Shown in pieces: positions 32,532 through 44,028 of a DNA stretch of 64,000 bases. The notes under the pieces were generated by a model that made no database searches, was not told the origin of the DNA, and worked only from the letters and a program-made list of their open reading frames with translations. The DNA is taken from contig OX377202.1 in NCBI GenBank assembly GCA_947396885.1, positions 4,836,001 through 4,900,000 of the forward strand, in the 5' to 3' direction. Position 1 is the first letter of the stretch. Every line of letters begins with the position of its first letter. Position numbers and translations under genes: made by a program. The stretch is from Heligmosomoides polygyrus polygyrus. Taxonomy: Eukaryota > Nematoda > Chromadorea > Rhabditida > Heligmosomidae.

Positions 32532-32744
32532 AAAAAATAAAGTAAGCAATTTTTCCTTGTCTTCTGATGGAGATGTAAATGACATTCCGTCCACATCTTT
32601 CAAATTTTAAAGCCAAATAATAGCAATAATAGCCCATGGCAACTCTGGCGTGTGGCAACTGAACAGCTGTAAAGATGCCTACCGTCTGATCAATGTGTTA
32701 TAAGCAATTAATGTTTAAAATTACTAACTACTAATTACTAATTA

Positions 32745-32948
32745 CTGCGTGTTTGGCCTATACAATGACCTGCGGTGGCCAGCCGATGAACAAGTCAGCG
32801 CTTTATCCCTTCTAGACAAGTCTGGTACCAATTCACCGACCCCGGAGGGATGGAAGACTTGGTTGGCATGGGCGGGAAATCCGAGCCAGGAACCTGGTAT
32901 CGGGTGCACGCGACAGCCTGCGCCTTCTCCGACTGCGCTACACGCGCC
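32745..32948 (-). repeat. SINE, 3'-truncated
   Basis: Head and body on the minus strand (head complement CTGCGCTACACGCGCC at right); the tail is missing beyond the ATACGC-type block at left. It is followed directly by another SINE in the same orientation. Confidence 0.88.
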
Positions 32949-32952
32949 GATC

Positions 32953-33235
32953 CGATTATAAAAGGATAAAGAACGGCGTTACTCAATCCCTTCTGGGATG
33001 CACCACGCATTCTACTTCTACGGGATGGCGATATGAATGCGTATTTGGCCATACAATGACTCGCGGTGGCCAGCCGATGGACAAGTCAGCGCTTTATCCT
33101 TTCCAGACAAGTCCGTTACCAATTCACCGACCCCGGAGGGATGGAAGGTTGGCCTGGGCGGGAAATCCAAACCAGGAGGCTGGTATCGGGTGCACGCGAC
33201 AGTCGCGCCTCCTCGGACTGCGCTACACGCGCTCA
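32953..33235 (-). repeat. tRNA-like SINE, full length with small deletions
   Basis: Tail GGATAAAGAACGGCGTTACT at left to CTGCGCTACACGCGC at right, with a deletion in the body near 33145. Confidence 0.9.
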
Positions 33236-33238
33236 TAT

Positions 33239-34859
33239 TCAAATACATTCGAATAATTAACTCCTAGGTGCTTTCCTCTCCTCAGGGTGCTCGAAAGTGA
33301 TTTCCACACCCACTTGGAATTACGCCATAGGTATACTGAATGCTAACGCCTGCACCCTTTGATGGTGATATCAAATTTGCTTATTTAACTATACCTAACT
33401 TAAAGCAGCTCTTTTAGAATTATACTCATTTATATTTCACTCTTTTGAGTACGCTATTTCTTAGTCCTCTGCGCTGAGTCTGCTGGACAGCTGCACACGA
33501 AGTTCTTTTACCTAGCTGCAGCACATAGTGTTCTCCTACTACTCACACTTTCCGTTGGGTTATTTTTCATAGCTGAATTTGATTGTTTGACTAACAATAT
33601 GTTCTCTTTCTCCGTTATGTTTTAAAGGCGCACTTCTGGTGCAGTAAATAATTAAATAAATAAGTAAATAAATTATTTGAACGATTTATTTGAATAATTA
33701 ATTGTTCGAATATTCGATATTTCTAGAACTATCGTCGTCTATTCGTCTATTCGAACATTCAATTATTCGAATAAATTGTTCAAATAATTCATGTCCAAAC
33801 GATCGATCATTCAAAAAATCATCAATTTTTTGGAATGATCGATTGCTAGGCCCTACCTTTCGAACATTCGAATATTTGAATAATTAATCAGACAGATTCT
33901 CTTCTTGAAGATTTAAAGTTTATTCGATTTCAATAAAATTATTCGATTTCGAGCAAAATTGAAGAGCTCAATTTTCGAATTCGAATTCGAACATCGATGG
34001 TTTTAAAAAGTCAAATATTCGCTTGAATTCAGCATCTAATAGGAGCCATGTTCGAATATTATTCGAAAATTGAATTCCTTAATTTTGTTCGAAAATCGAA
34101 TAAGCTTTAAATCTGCAAGCATCGAATCTGATTCGAACAAATTTTTCGAATATTCGAATGATCGAAAAATGGGGCTAATTCGGTTTTTGATCATTAGAAA
34201 GAATTGATGAGCGGATAAATTCGTTCGCTCATTCGCTCGAATTTTTTCGACATCGAATAAATTCGTTCATTCATTCATTCGAACATTTTCAACATCGAAT
34301 TTGTTCGTTCGGTCGATAAAATTTCTCAAAGGCACAACCGTAATGTAGAAGTCAGACCCCACTTCATCTCGAGATAGAGCACTGAGCGCTATGCGAACAC
34401 CCAATGAACCGCATGTTTTGGAGAAACCTTCAGATTTGAAGTCAAATTTTGAACCCGACGGTTGGCTGCCCACGGTCAACATCACCTAGTGACATCGGGC
34501 CTCGCGACCTCACTGTTTACCAATGTTTTCTGCTGTTCACAACACTGAAAGAAGTGGTTCCAGTCTACAGTAAACACGACCGGAGAAGGCAAGATGACGA
34601 CCATCTGCGGATGAGGCTGTAGTAGTGTCCTTTTCAGCAGTTGTGAACCCCGGAGCTGCAACCAGTAACACGGCTGCCGGTTTTGAACGTTGAGCGACCA
34701 CCTAGTTTATCGGAAATATTCATCTTATCTTTCCTGCATCAAACCTTGAACTTATGATTTAGTCTAAAGGATGTTGACACTCTCCTGATTGACAGGAAAA
34801 GTTTCCATGACTATTTATAGATGCTCACGTGTCTAGGTTTTCCGTTGGTCGATGTCGAT
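33239..34859. other. AT-rich stretch dense in ATTCGAA motifs, otherwise unassigned
   Basis: From about 33650 to 34320 short palindromic words (TTCGAATA, ATTCGAAC, TATTCGAA) recur irregularly. This looks like degenerate low-complexity sequence, not a regular satellite. No gene signal to either side. Confidence 0.5.
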
Positions 34860-36170
34860 AAGTTGGTTGTAACTGTGTGATATTCTACACTGCGAAACCT
34901 CTCCAACGGCCACTAATTTTACGTGGGCGAACATACGGAAGAACGGACTAACTCAGATCGTTTCTAAACATCCTCTCCTTTATGAGAAGCACACTGCGTT
35001 TTAGCTACATATCGATTGATATTCGATGATGTCAATCGATATTGATTGGGCAGTTGATGATGTTTGCTCGATCTACGTTCGTGCGTCCGGTTGTCATATG
35101 TGCATCAGTCGATATTGATCGGTTGGTTGGTTCCGGTTGACGTTCTGCATCGTGAGATCTAGTTAAGCAGTGGCCATCAATTTTGCGCCTACCGACATGC
35201 GGACATATGGACTAGGTCTTTTAAGTATCCTGTTCATTGAGATAAGCACCCATTTCTATCCTGATGAAGTGTGTCATGCTGGCATCTCAATCATATATCG
35301 ACGGATATTCGCTGATATCGATCGAGATTGATCGGGCAGTTGATGACGATTACTCGCTGTATTGTCGGGCGTCCGCTTTTTCGTATTTACTTCAGTCGTT
35401 TGGTTAGTGCCGGTTGATATTCTACACTGTGAAACTTGTCCAATGGTCATCAATTTTGCGCAGACGAACATATGGAGAAACGGACTGACTTGTTTAAACA
35501 TGATAACACGTGGGCAGTTGATGGCGCTTACTCGGTGTACCCGGTGATCATAATTGCGTCAATCGATTTTGATCGCTTAGGTGGTTCTGTTCGTTATTCT
35601 ACACAGGTTAACCTGTTTAGCGGCCATCAATTTTGCGCGGACGCACATATGGAGAAACGGACTGACTTGCTTAAACATGATGACACGTGGGCGGTTGATG
35701 ACGCTTACTCATTGTACTGTCCGATGCCCGGTGATCATAATTGCGTCAATCGATATTGATCGCATAGTTGGTTCTGGGGCCAGATTCATCAACGCTAACC
35801 CGTGGGTATAGGGGGTAGAGATACCCACGATGAAGCCTGCGTCTCTGACTCCTACCTTATCTCTACCTGTCTCTTATCTTATCTCCACTCCTTATACCCC
35901 GCATACCCACGGGTTTAATTGTTGATGAATCCGGCCTCTGGTTGATATTCTACACTGGCTAACCTTTTTAGTGGCCATCAATTTTGCGCGGACGGATTCA
36001 CGGAGAAACGGTCTGAAATGTTCGGTGATTATAAATGAGTCAATCGATATTGATCGCTTAGTTGGTTCTGGTTGTTATTCTACACTGGTTAACCTGTTTA
36101 GCGGCCATCAATTTTGCGCGGACGCACATATGGAGAAACGGACGTTTAAATATACTAGTGCGATTCTGGG
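34860..36170. repeat. Tandem array, degenerate units of about 120-290 bp
   Basis: The blocks GATATTCTACACTG, GCCATCAATTTTGCGC, GGAGAAACGGACTGACT and CAATCGATATTGATCG recur in order, beginning near 34870, 35123, 35413, 35585, 35940 and 36065. Units at the right are closest to one another. A CCWGG MITE interrupts one unit. Frames here are repeat by-products. Confidence 0.85.
35778..35936. mobile_element. CCWGG-family MITE with a different interior, TSD TCTGG
   Basis: Ends GGCCAGATTCATCAAC.. and ..TTGATGAATCCGGCC flanked by TCTGG on both sides; the interior arms are ACCCGTGGGTATAGGGGGTA-type, unlike most copies. A neighbouring array unit gives the empty site with a single TCTGG. Confidence 0.9.
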
Positions 36171-36779
36171 CATCCTCCTATTTAAGATAAGTACATCTTT
36201 TTAGGCTGGTCACTTTTTTCCAACTTTCAACTGCGAAAGACTTCGACCGCTCGATGGTAGCCGTCCATCAGTTTGGTTTTATGCTGCGGCCGTATAATTA
36301 GGATAAATGTGTGGCATTCCACAGCGTGCAAGTGCGTCTAGCGAACACTCAGCGACGTGCTGATATTGTGCCTGAATTCTGCGAAGAAGTACAACTCAAT
36401 CATGTCGCCGGTGCTTTCCTGACAGCGCGACCACTTTTCGTCGACTAAAAACGGTTTCATCGCCGCCGTTTTTCGCAGATGTCACCGAACTTTGAATTCG
36501 GCTTGGGTTCGGGGAACTCCCTAACGAATTCCACAGCGTCCTGTGGCCAAACAATGGAAACGAATGTCATCAGCTGCGTGCGCTCTGTGCTGCTGTTTGC
36601 CGTTTGCATTCCAGAAAAGAATGGGGGTATTCATTCTGTACAGTGTGACTAATGGTAAGGTGCCGAGTGGTACGTGTGGATCCGGCTGGGTAATTTTTCA
36701 GGAATTTCAATAACGAAGCGAAGATTTTAGTAACGAAACCGCATGTGCATGCTTCTTTGACCGATGAGCTTTCTACTGA
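36171..36779. other. Unassigned stretch
   Basis: No domain or repeat recognised. Confidence 0.3.
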
Positions 36780-37630
36780 ATATGATATACCTTTTCACGT
36801 CAAGCTGGACAGTCTTCTAAGCTAACCTAAGGCTTTTGCATCAAAACGAACTCTTCCGAATCAAAATAAGCTTCTTCTACATTAAGCTACATTAAGCTCT
36901 TCAAAACGGCTAGAATAAATATTTGTTCAAGGAAAATTTTTTGTAACTTTCATTGAAATTTTAACTCATCAAGCCAGTAAGTGAACGCGTTTTTTGAAAA
37001 TTTAGAAAATTTTTATTTTTTTTTTCAGGTAAAATAATGGTTAAAGCTTGTTTTAAAGCGCAGGAAGTCGCTATTTTTAGTGCCAAAAAAGAGATTGCGC
37101 CGCCCTGTCGTTCAAGGTATCGCGACTTTTATTCGATTGATAGGAGAATTTATGTTTGCATGGAGTTTGACACCTATTAATGATATAACAAACATAATTT
37201 TAAGGAACGCACATATCCTCACTTTGATGATACATGTAAGCATTTACACTATCAATGAAATGAAAAATGCGAACGCTTTTCCAGTGTATGGCGCGATCTG
37301 ATCTTTTAATGCGCTATATGCTACGCCATGCTTATGCTGTGCTTTAAGCCAATTTTTAATTAATTTTTTTCTCTAAAATATTAACTTTATTAAATTATTA
37401 CTCTTATTGGGCAGATAAACTAAAAAAATTCAAAGAAAATTATATCAAAGTTCCCTTGAAGAAAAAATATTCTAACCACCTTATAGAGTCCGTAGTTTAA
37501 AGTGCCTGTAAATGACTTCGATTTGGAAGAATTTGCTTTGGTTTCGAAAGTTATAGGCATATGCTTAGAAGAGCGCCCAATTTGACGTGAAAAGTGTCCA
37601 GTTCGACGTACAAATGGATATATATAGAAT
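36780..37630. mobile_element. Long-inverted-repeat element (CACGTCAAATTGGAC family), copy 1
   Basis: Left arm: TTTTCACGTCAAGCTGGACA, TCTAAGCTAACCTAAGGCTT, TTGTTCAAGGAAAATTTT. Right arm: the same words complemented, ending AATTTGACGTGAAAAGTGTCC. The core has AGATTGCGCCGCCC facing ATGGCGCGATC. No transposase motif is visible, so it is probably non-autonomous. Confidence 0.75.
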
Positions 37631-37701
37631 TTTTTTTAAAAATCGAAAAATAAAATAACATAGAATAGAAAATCACTTAAACATCTAAGAAATGATGACT
37701 T

Positions 37702-38225
37702 ATAAAGGATAAGGATAAAGGACGGCGTTACTCAATCCCTTCTGGGATGCGCCAGCGCATTCTACTTCTACGGGATGTCGTGGAGGCGACATGAATGCGT
37801 ATTTGGCCATACAATGACTTGCGGTGGCCAGCCGATGAACAAGTCAGCGCTTTATCCTTCCCAGACAAGTCTGGTACCAATTCACCGACCCCGGAGGGAT
37901 GGAAGGCTTGGTTGGCCTGGGCGGGAAATCCGAACCAGGAACCTGGTATCGGGTGCACGCGACTGTCGCGTGCACCCGATACCAGGTTCCTGGTTCGGAT
38001 TTCCCGCCCAGGCCAACCAAGCCTTCCATCACTCCGGGGTCGGTGAATTGGTACCGGACCTGTCTGGGAAGGATAGAGCGCTGACTTGTTCATCGGCTGG
38101 CCACCGCAAGTCATTGTATGGCCAAATACGATTTCATACCGCCTCCACGACATCCCGTAGGTAGAACTAGAATGCGCTGGCGCATCCAATAAGGGATTGA
38201 GTAACGCCGTCCTTTATCCTTTTAC
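37702..38225. repeat. Two SINEs head to head, forming a palindrome
   Basis: A minus copy (37702-37966) and a plus copy (37967-38225) meet at GGTGCACGCGACTGTCGCGT in the middle of the tRNA-like head, so both lack the first 50 or so bases (A-box). Arms are highly similar across about 260 bp. Confidence 0.92.
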
Positions 38226-38439
38226 AGTTCTCCTTGAAGGGGTTAAATGGCTAACTACTTGGTGGTACGGCTACTTCCTGCTTGCCGCTAGACACAGACA
38301 CCGGCTGTCTCGCCTTGAAATATAGAACGGTTGGTTGAACTGGGGGCGTATCACATTGTACCGCGCGGTGCGCTCGTGATTTCGGCGCCCTTCATCGTTG
38401 CGCCATACGACGGCCTAGGTGATTAATTGTTCGCGGGGG

Positions 38440-39066
38440 ATTTTTTATTTGAAACTTTGACCACGCGGAACCCAAAACGACCACCAGTGCATGGATTTTA
38501 GGTCTCCTTGAAAGAGATATGATGACATCTTGTCGTGGTAGCGTAAATAAGCCACTGGGCTACTTTGGCACACGACAGGGATGGACGAAAACGTTGATTG
38601 AACGCGCTCAAATAGACTGATACGATCAGCCTTGAAACAATAAGTAGGCATATGAAAGAAGGCATCCAGAGTTGTGAGCTTCAAGATCCGAGAGGTTGTT
38701 GCTTAGCACAGGTTGTCCCAAATTAGGTGGGCCGGTCGCGATGCGTCTTTTGCTTTTGCGCGCGCACTAGATGGGCGTCAATTGACAGGCAGAGGGACGC
38801 GCACCAATGCATGGGTTTGACTTTCTTGTGAAGGTTCTGTATTAGAGATAAAAGGCATTGCTCTTCCCGCTAGCGCAAAAAAAGCCACTGGGCTACTCTG
38901 GCACGCGACAAGGCTGAACAAGAATGCTGGTTGAACGCGATGATGGGATCAATGATCAGCTGGGGAACGAGAGGCACGCATAGGAAATAAGGCATTCGGA
39001 GTTGTGGTCTTCGTCGATATTGCGGATTGGAGGAGTCGTCGCAAATTAGGTGGACCAGTCACGATG
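38440..39066 (+). pseudogene. Decayed RTE 3'-end relics in tandem
   Basis: GCCACTGGGCTACTYTGGCA with a following CGCGAC block occurs near 38550 and 38883, and again near 39517 without that block. It matches the [11 protein letters not shown] region of RTE tails, and an AAATTAGGTGGGCCGG block (IRWAG) lies near 38720 with a related one near 39042. All frames are broken. Either repeated insertion or local duplication of one relic. Confidence 0.6.
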
Positions 39067-39218
39067 CTCGTTTTGCTGCCATGCGCTAGCTGACTACTAG
39101 GACTGCAACTGAACAGATGGCAACAGAAACCCAGGGGCTGAATTCTACTAACATCGGGTAAATGTAAAGGAATCCTTGTGGGTATGTGGAGATACCCACG
39201 CGGTTTGCTTCCACCTGC

Positions 39219-39393
39219 GGCCGGATTTATCAAAGACTTACAGCAATTTAACGGAGAAAATACAGCGGAAATCGCTGATAGCGCGGCTTATCAAGCGATA
39301 CCAGGAAGCATTTCACCATGGTGAGCCGCGCTGTCAGGGATTTTGGCTGTATTTTCTCCGTTAAATTGCTGTAAGTCGTTGATGAATCTGGCC
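39219..39393. mobile_element. CCWGG-family MITE
   Basis: GGCCGGATTTATCAAAG.. to ..GTTGATGAATCTGGCC with arms CAGCAATTTAACGGAGAAAA; flanks CCTGC / CTTGG. It lies inside another possible family member whose left end (CCAGGGGCTGAATTC, 39131) has no visible partner. Confidence 0.85.
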
Positions 39394-39598
39394 CTTGGCA
39401 GTATACCCAAGAAGACGGGTGTGTAAGGTAGATCGTGGGTATGTTTCCACCTTCTACCAGTACCTATGGTACTACTGCAGATATTTGGGTTTTCTCATCC
39501 CACTGACGGAGGTGAGCCCCACTGGGCTACTCTGGCACTCTAAAAGGTCTAATGAAAATAGTGCTGGAGCGCGCTCTAGGCGTGAGTGGTCAGCTAGG

Positions 39599-40439
39599 AG
39601 ACAGATGATGCCGGCTCCGACAAAAATCACAAAAAATCACCTCAGTTATGGTGGTCATCTTGAATCCAGGACATTGGCCCAACGGGTCGATGTCGCGGTA
39701 CCGTGCCCAATTCGCGCGACGTCGCATTGGACCAATGTCTGTCCCCAGTTAACCGCGAACAGACCGCACCTTGTTCCTCATATCCTAAGGACTTCGTTCA
39801 AAGCTTGACATTTTGTCCTCGCTTCTGAAGACCCCCCCCCCCCTCCCACCTCGCTGAACGTCGACGTGCTATAGCGGTCGTCGTCGTCCATCGGTCACCG
39901 ATGGAGCGCGCACGTACGAGGTGTAATGTTGCGTTTTTTCGCATTGTCACCGAAGTGGCGATCGGTGACGAGCCACCGCCGCCAGCACCGCGTCTTCATC
40001 TTGCGCACATGGTGGTGCCATTTTACACAACATTCTTCGCACCCTGGAAGTCCGAACGGAGGCCTCGATCTTGGTCAGAAGAGCCAGAAGTCGAAAGTCG
40101 AAGGCTGAATAAGGCGGCTGGAAAGCGTACTGTGCCACCGGTGCCCTTTCTGTTTACCTGCAGGGCTTGGACGCAGAGCGGTATAGCTCAGCTCATGACG
40201 ACGAAGACGAATGGTCTCGTTGTAATGTGAATTGATGGTCGATGGAAGACAACATCTGATCTGATGAACGTTTCGGCCAGTTCAGATAGGAAAACCGGTG
40301 CCTCAAGTGCTTCCGTGTCAAATTTAGACATTTCACACAGGTCTCACTGTAACATATCTCGATGGAACCGTAGTTCTTCGACTACGTCGGATTAGAAAGT
40401 AATTTAAGAGTAATCCCCCTATAAAGTGAAGGATAGGGA
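39599..40439. other. Unassigned stretch
   Basis: A C-run lies at about 39831-39842. A plus-strand frame from 39901 (109 codons, rich in Pro and Arg) has no recognised domain or supporting signal. Confidence 0.3.
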
Positions 40440-40880
40440 CGCGTGTAGCGCAGTTGGAGGAGGTTCCGACTGTCGAGTACACCCGATACCAGGTTCGTGG
40501 TTCGGATTTTCCGCCAAGCCTTCCGTCCCTCCTGAGTCAGCGAATTGGTACCAGACTTGGGGCCTGTTCAAACTTCGCGATGGGAGCGACGGGTGTGAGT
40601 GGTCGCCCAGGTAAATCATACTTATCGATTTTCGTTAGGCGACCGCTCGGCAAAAATCGATACGTATGATTTGGGCGGCGACCAATCGCCCCGTCGCTCC
40701 CGTCGCGAAGTATGAACAGGCCTTGTCGGGAAGGGTAAAGCGCTGACTTGTTCATCGGTTGTCCTCCGCAAGGCAGTTGTATGGCCAAATACGTATTCAA
40801 ATCACCTCTACGACATATTGTAGAAGTAGAGGGCGTGGCGTATCCCAAAAGGGATTGAGTAACGCCATCCTTTATCCTTA
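40440..40880 (+). repeat. tRNA-like SINE split by a MITE
   Basis: Head GCGTGTAGCGCAGTTGGAGG to tail AACGCCATCCTTTATCC. It is interrupted at CCAGACTTG by a 163-bp MITE and resumes at TTGTCGGGAAGG. Confidence 0.92.
40560..40722. mobile_element. MITE with 3-bp TTG duplication, inside a SINE
   Basis: Ends GGGCCTGTTCAAACTTCGCG and CGCGAAGTATGAACAGGCC, with inner GGGAGCGACGG / CCGTCGCTCCC arms and an AAAATCGATACGTATGAT block. TTG stands at both borders while the intact SINE has one. A 3-bp duplication with a GGCCTGTT terminus is like Tourist/PIF-Harbinger MITEs; assignment is inference. Confidence 0.88.
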
Positions 40881-41011
40881 GCCTTTACTCTTGTAAAGGG
40901 GAGCAACGCTGTGCCAGACGACCGCAGAAAGAGTTGGCTAATCAAGTTCTGATCTACACCTCCCCTTAGAATGCGCCATGCATCCACTCAGCATATAATA
41001 GTTGCAATGTA

Positions 41012-41350
41012 CACAATTTTCACGTCAAATTGGACACTTTTCAAGTCAGAATGGACATTCTTCTAAGCAAGTTTGACACCACTGAAATCATCTGAGCATC
41101 TTCCAAATGAAAACGAGCGTGTTTCAAATTAAATCAGAAACTCTCCGAGACAATTGTAACAATTTTTGTACAAGAAACGTCTAGTACAACCTTCTTTGAA
41201 GCTTTTTTAATTCATCTGCCCCAATAAGTAATCACGTTTGAAATTTTCTAAAAATTGTTTTTATTTTTCGAACGAAATAATGGTTTATAGTTTTTCAAAG
41301 CGCAGGAAGGCGGTATTTTTCATTGCCAAAAAAGAAGTTGCGCCACACAT
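41012..41350. repeat. Left arm of a CACGTCAAATTGGAC element
   Basis: TTTTCACGTCAAATTGGACA, CTTCTAAGCAAGTTTGACAC and AAAGAAGTTGCGCCACACAT follow the arm-to-core order seen in the full copies. No right arm is evident; the element is truncated. Confidence 0.65.
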
Positions 41351-42276
41351 TTCACCCGTGCTTACCATTGTGCAAGTGCTTTCGTCGGCTATATGACCTA
41401 GATGACGACTCTGTAATGGTTTGGCCGACAGATACTTCATTGCTGTTTCTTCACATCCATGTGGAACCAAACCAACATACCTGGGAAAACGCCTTAGCCG
41501 GAGTTTACATTTCAGCGCGACATTGCGAAAGCTGTCACGGTATATCGATTAGGCGGCACAGGCGATCGATATTGCTAGTTCTAATAACGTCGCGACAATC
41601 GGCGATTGAAGTGTTATACAATCGCTGCACTGCCTTGGCGGATGTATAGAACTCTTTCGCGTCGCGGCGCGAGTTAATGATAAACATATCGATTTATCGC
41701 GCGTCCCCTAATCAATACGAGAGCTTATTATTGATAGGCTGGTCTGCACATCGAGAATTAGTAGTAAACGAATTAAATGTAGTTATAGCTTTTAATAGTA
41801 AAATTGGTAGTTAATAAGTTAATATAAATATTTAGTGAAAATTATAAGAAAAGCACATTTTACATAATGGTTCGGAGTCATGTGTTATCATTATCAGTAT
41901 TCTCTGGTGCTCTGGATCGACCGTTGCCTATTCCGAATCGGACAGCCCGGTTAGCGTATCACTGATAACCTGAGACTCAGAAGCCCAATGAAGTTCATTT
42001 GTGGTGTGTCGTCGTTGAGGTCTGTGTGGTGAAGCTGAGTCTGGAAACGGTTTGGTGAGCTGCTGGGCTGCTGCTGTTGACGCTGCACATCTTCAGTAAG
42101 CATACTCTAGTGAGTCCGTCGTTTCTGCTTCTTGATGTAGACGTGAATTGCATTCCTATTCGGGGGGGGGGGGAGGCGATGGGAAGGATGGCACACAAGA
42201 TAGGTCTAGCACGAAGACGCTACATAGGCTTATTCATACTTCAGTACTTCAGTCGCTGGCTTGCGCCTATGGTGTC
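41351..42276. other. Unassigned stretch
   Basis: A G-run (GGGGGGGGGG) lies near 42164. No coding domain recognised. Confidence 0.3.
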
Positions 42277-42279
42277 TAA

Positions 42280-42413
42280 GGCCCCGTTTATACTTCCGAC
42301 GCCGAGCGACGCGACGTCACGCATTGTGGCCAAATTGATCGATCGTGTCGCCCGATCAATGTGGCCACAATACGTGGCGTCGCGTCGCTCGGCGTCGAAG
42401 TATAAACTGCGGT
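42280..42413. mobile_element. GGCCCCGTTTATACTTC MITE
   Basis: GGCCCCGTTTATACTTCCGA.. faces ..TCGGCGTCGAAGTATAAACT with GAGCGACGCGACG / CGTCGCGTCGCTC inner arms; TAA or TTAA at the borders. Two closer relatives lie at 48295 and 48879. An extra partial terminus follows near 42450 (AAAGTATAAATTCCGAC). Confidence 0.8.
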
Positions 42414-42947
42414 TAATCGATATTGGTAGATGCTACATCGCCGCGTCGCTCAGCGACTAAAGTATAAATTCCGACATAGGCATTCAGTAATGTCGGAATG
42501 AGAGCGGTAAACCTGTAGCATGCGCTATACGATGTGGACGCGATTACGGACAATGTGTCGTATTCCACATGTTGGTCAGTTAATAAGCTTTTTCAAAAAT
42601 GATAATTTTTATGTGTTTATTAATTTTCGAGATTTTTTGTTATGTGTCCTTCCGGACAAGGATAGATGCGGTACCCCATGTAGGATTTCGATTCTGCCAT
42701 TTCGCCTTGTTTCTTTTCATTTTAGAACGTGCAATCTGAAACCTGTCGCTCCGTCGCCCTGGTAGGAAGGTGCTGAGATAGCAGTTGGATTGCTTGATGG
42801 AAGAGTTTTTTCATAAAGGCTCCATGTCGCGAATATGGACAGCATTGAGAGGTGGAATGGCGCCAGAACCGACGGAACACGCGTCTGCCAAAGGCTATTG
42901 ATCGTACAGGCCCTCTCTGACTGGCACACCGATTTGATGTGACCTGG
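42414..42947. other. Unassigned stretch
   Basis: Nothing recognised apart from the MITE-like scrap near 42450. Confidence 0.3.
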
Positions 42948-43524
42948 AGCTGGATTCATCAACGACTTACAGCAATTTAACAAAGAAAATTGGGATCTAT
43001 CCTAGTCCGGGGGGGGCACATAACTAAAGCGTATGTAAAAAATCGATTTGGGACTTACCGAGCGACTCCTACAGAGCAGAATAGAACCTAAACCAAAAAA
43101 ATTCACGAGCAAAAATAAACGAAAAAAAATGTTTTCGCCGCGGTTGTAAGCGGGTGAAGTTATGTGCCCTTACTCACCATGTTATATCCTGGCTCTAACA
43201 TGTCAAGCGGTGGTCAGCACGCGGCACGAATGCATTGCGTCGCTCTTTGCCCACCGATACGGTTGTCAAACCGCGGCGATTTTATTTTTTATTAATCCGT
43301 TCGTTTTTTCTTTGTTTTATCGTGCTCTGTAGGAGTCGTTCGGTAAGTTTTACATACTTTTTAGCTATGTGCCCCCCCCCGGAATAGGATAGATCCGAAA
43401 ATTACAGCCGAAATCCCTGATAGCGCGGCTTATCAAGCGACATGGTGAGCGATAAGCCGCGCTATCTGAGTTTTCCGCTGTGAATTCTCTGTTGAAGTTA
43501 TGTAAGTCGTTGATGAATTCGACC
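42948..43524. mobile_element. CCWGG-family MITE split by a poly-G MITE
   Basis: The left part runs from AGCTGGATTCATCAACG to AAGAAAATT; the right part resumes with AAAATTACAGCCGAAATCCC and ends ..GATGAATTCGACC. Flanks CCTGG / CCTGA. Confidence 0.9.
42992..43397. mobile_element. Poly-G-ended MITE, copy 1
   Basis: GGGATCTATCCTAGTCC plus G8 then CACATAACTAAAG at left; the complement TTAGCTATGTG plus C10 and GGAATAGGATAGATCC at right. The arms continue (CTTACCGAGCGACTCCTACA with TGTAGGAGTCGTTCGGTAAG). AAAATT flanks both sides. No coding. Confidence 0.88.
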
Positions 43525-43685
43525 CCTGATTGGTTGGCGCGTTCCCGTCTTCCAATGCTGCCCAAAATCGCGACCTCGATCGTCAACTCCATGCCTACGC
43601 GTTCAAGGTGCGGAGAGTACCACCGGCGTTGAAAGCACTTCCCCTACTTTTCAACGCCTGGTGGCGTGAAGCGTAAGCATCCCGG

Positions 43686-43857
43686 GGTCGGATTCATCAA
43701 CGACTTACAGAAGATTAACAGAGAAATTACAGCCGAAAACGTAGATAACGCGTATTAACTGTAAACGTTATGGTGAAATCTCTGTGAAAGATATGACGCA
43801 CGAAGCTCGGTAGCAAGGTCGTTGTTAAACGTTACCGCTGTAACGCTGAATCTAGCC
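43686..43857. mobile_element. CCWGG-family MITE, decayed
   Basis: GGTCGGATTCATCAACGACT.. start and ..GCTGAATCTAGCC end, inner arms poorly matched. Flanks CCCGG / CCTGG, the only copy of twelve whose central target base differs. Confidence 0.75.
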
Positions 43858-44028
43858 CCTGGCTGCGGAAGGAAAGTATTCGGCTCGGGTTGGCACAATG
43901 GTGCTCGTGACAACGCATCCGTGCAACAACTGACCCATCGAAGGCCTTTTGCATGGGCTGGAAGTGTCCTTTATTAGGGAAACTCTCCTCGTATGGAGCA
44001 GATGCCGAACTCACGTCTCCCTGTGGAT

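Noticed and set aside
37775..38189. Long open frames on both strands containing CGGQPMNKSALYPSQ-like peptides, recurring at many places
   Set aside because: They are translations of the SINE (both strands, several frames). The same peptides appear wherever a SINE lies, and the sequence has a tRNA-like head and no coding signature.
39901..40230. 109-codon Pro/Arg-rich frame as a gene
   Set aside because: No recognisable domain and an overlapping frame of similar length on the other strand; left as unassigned.
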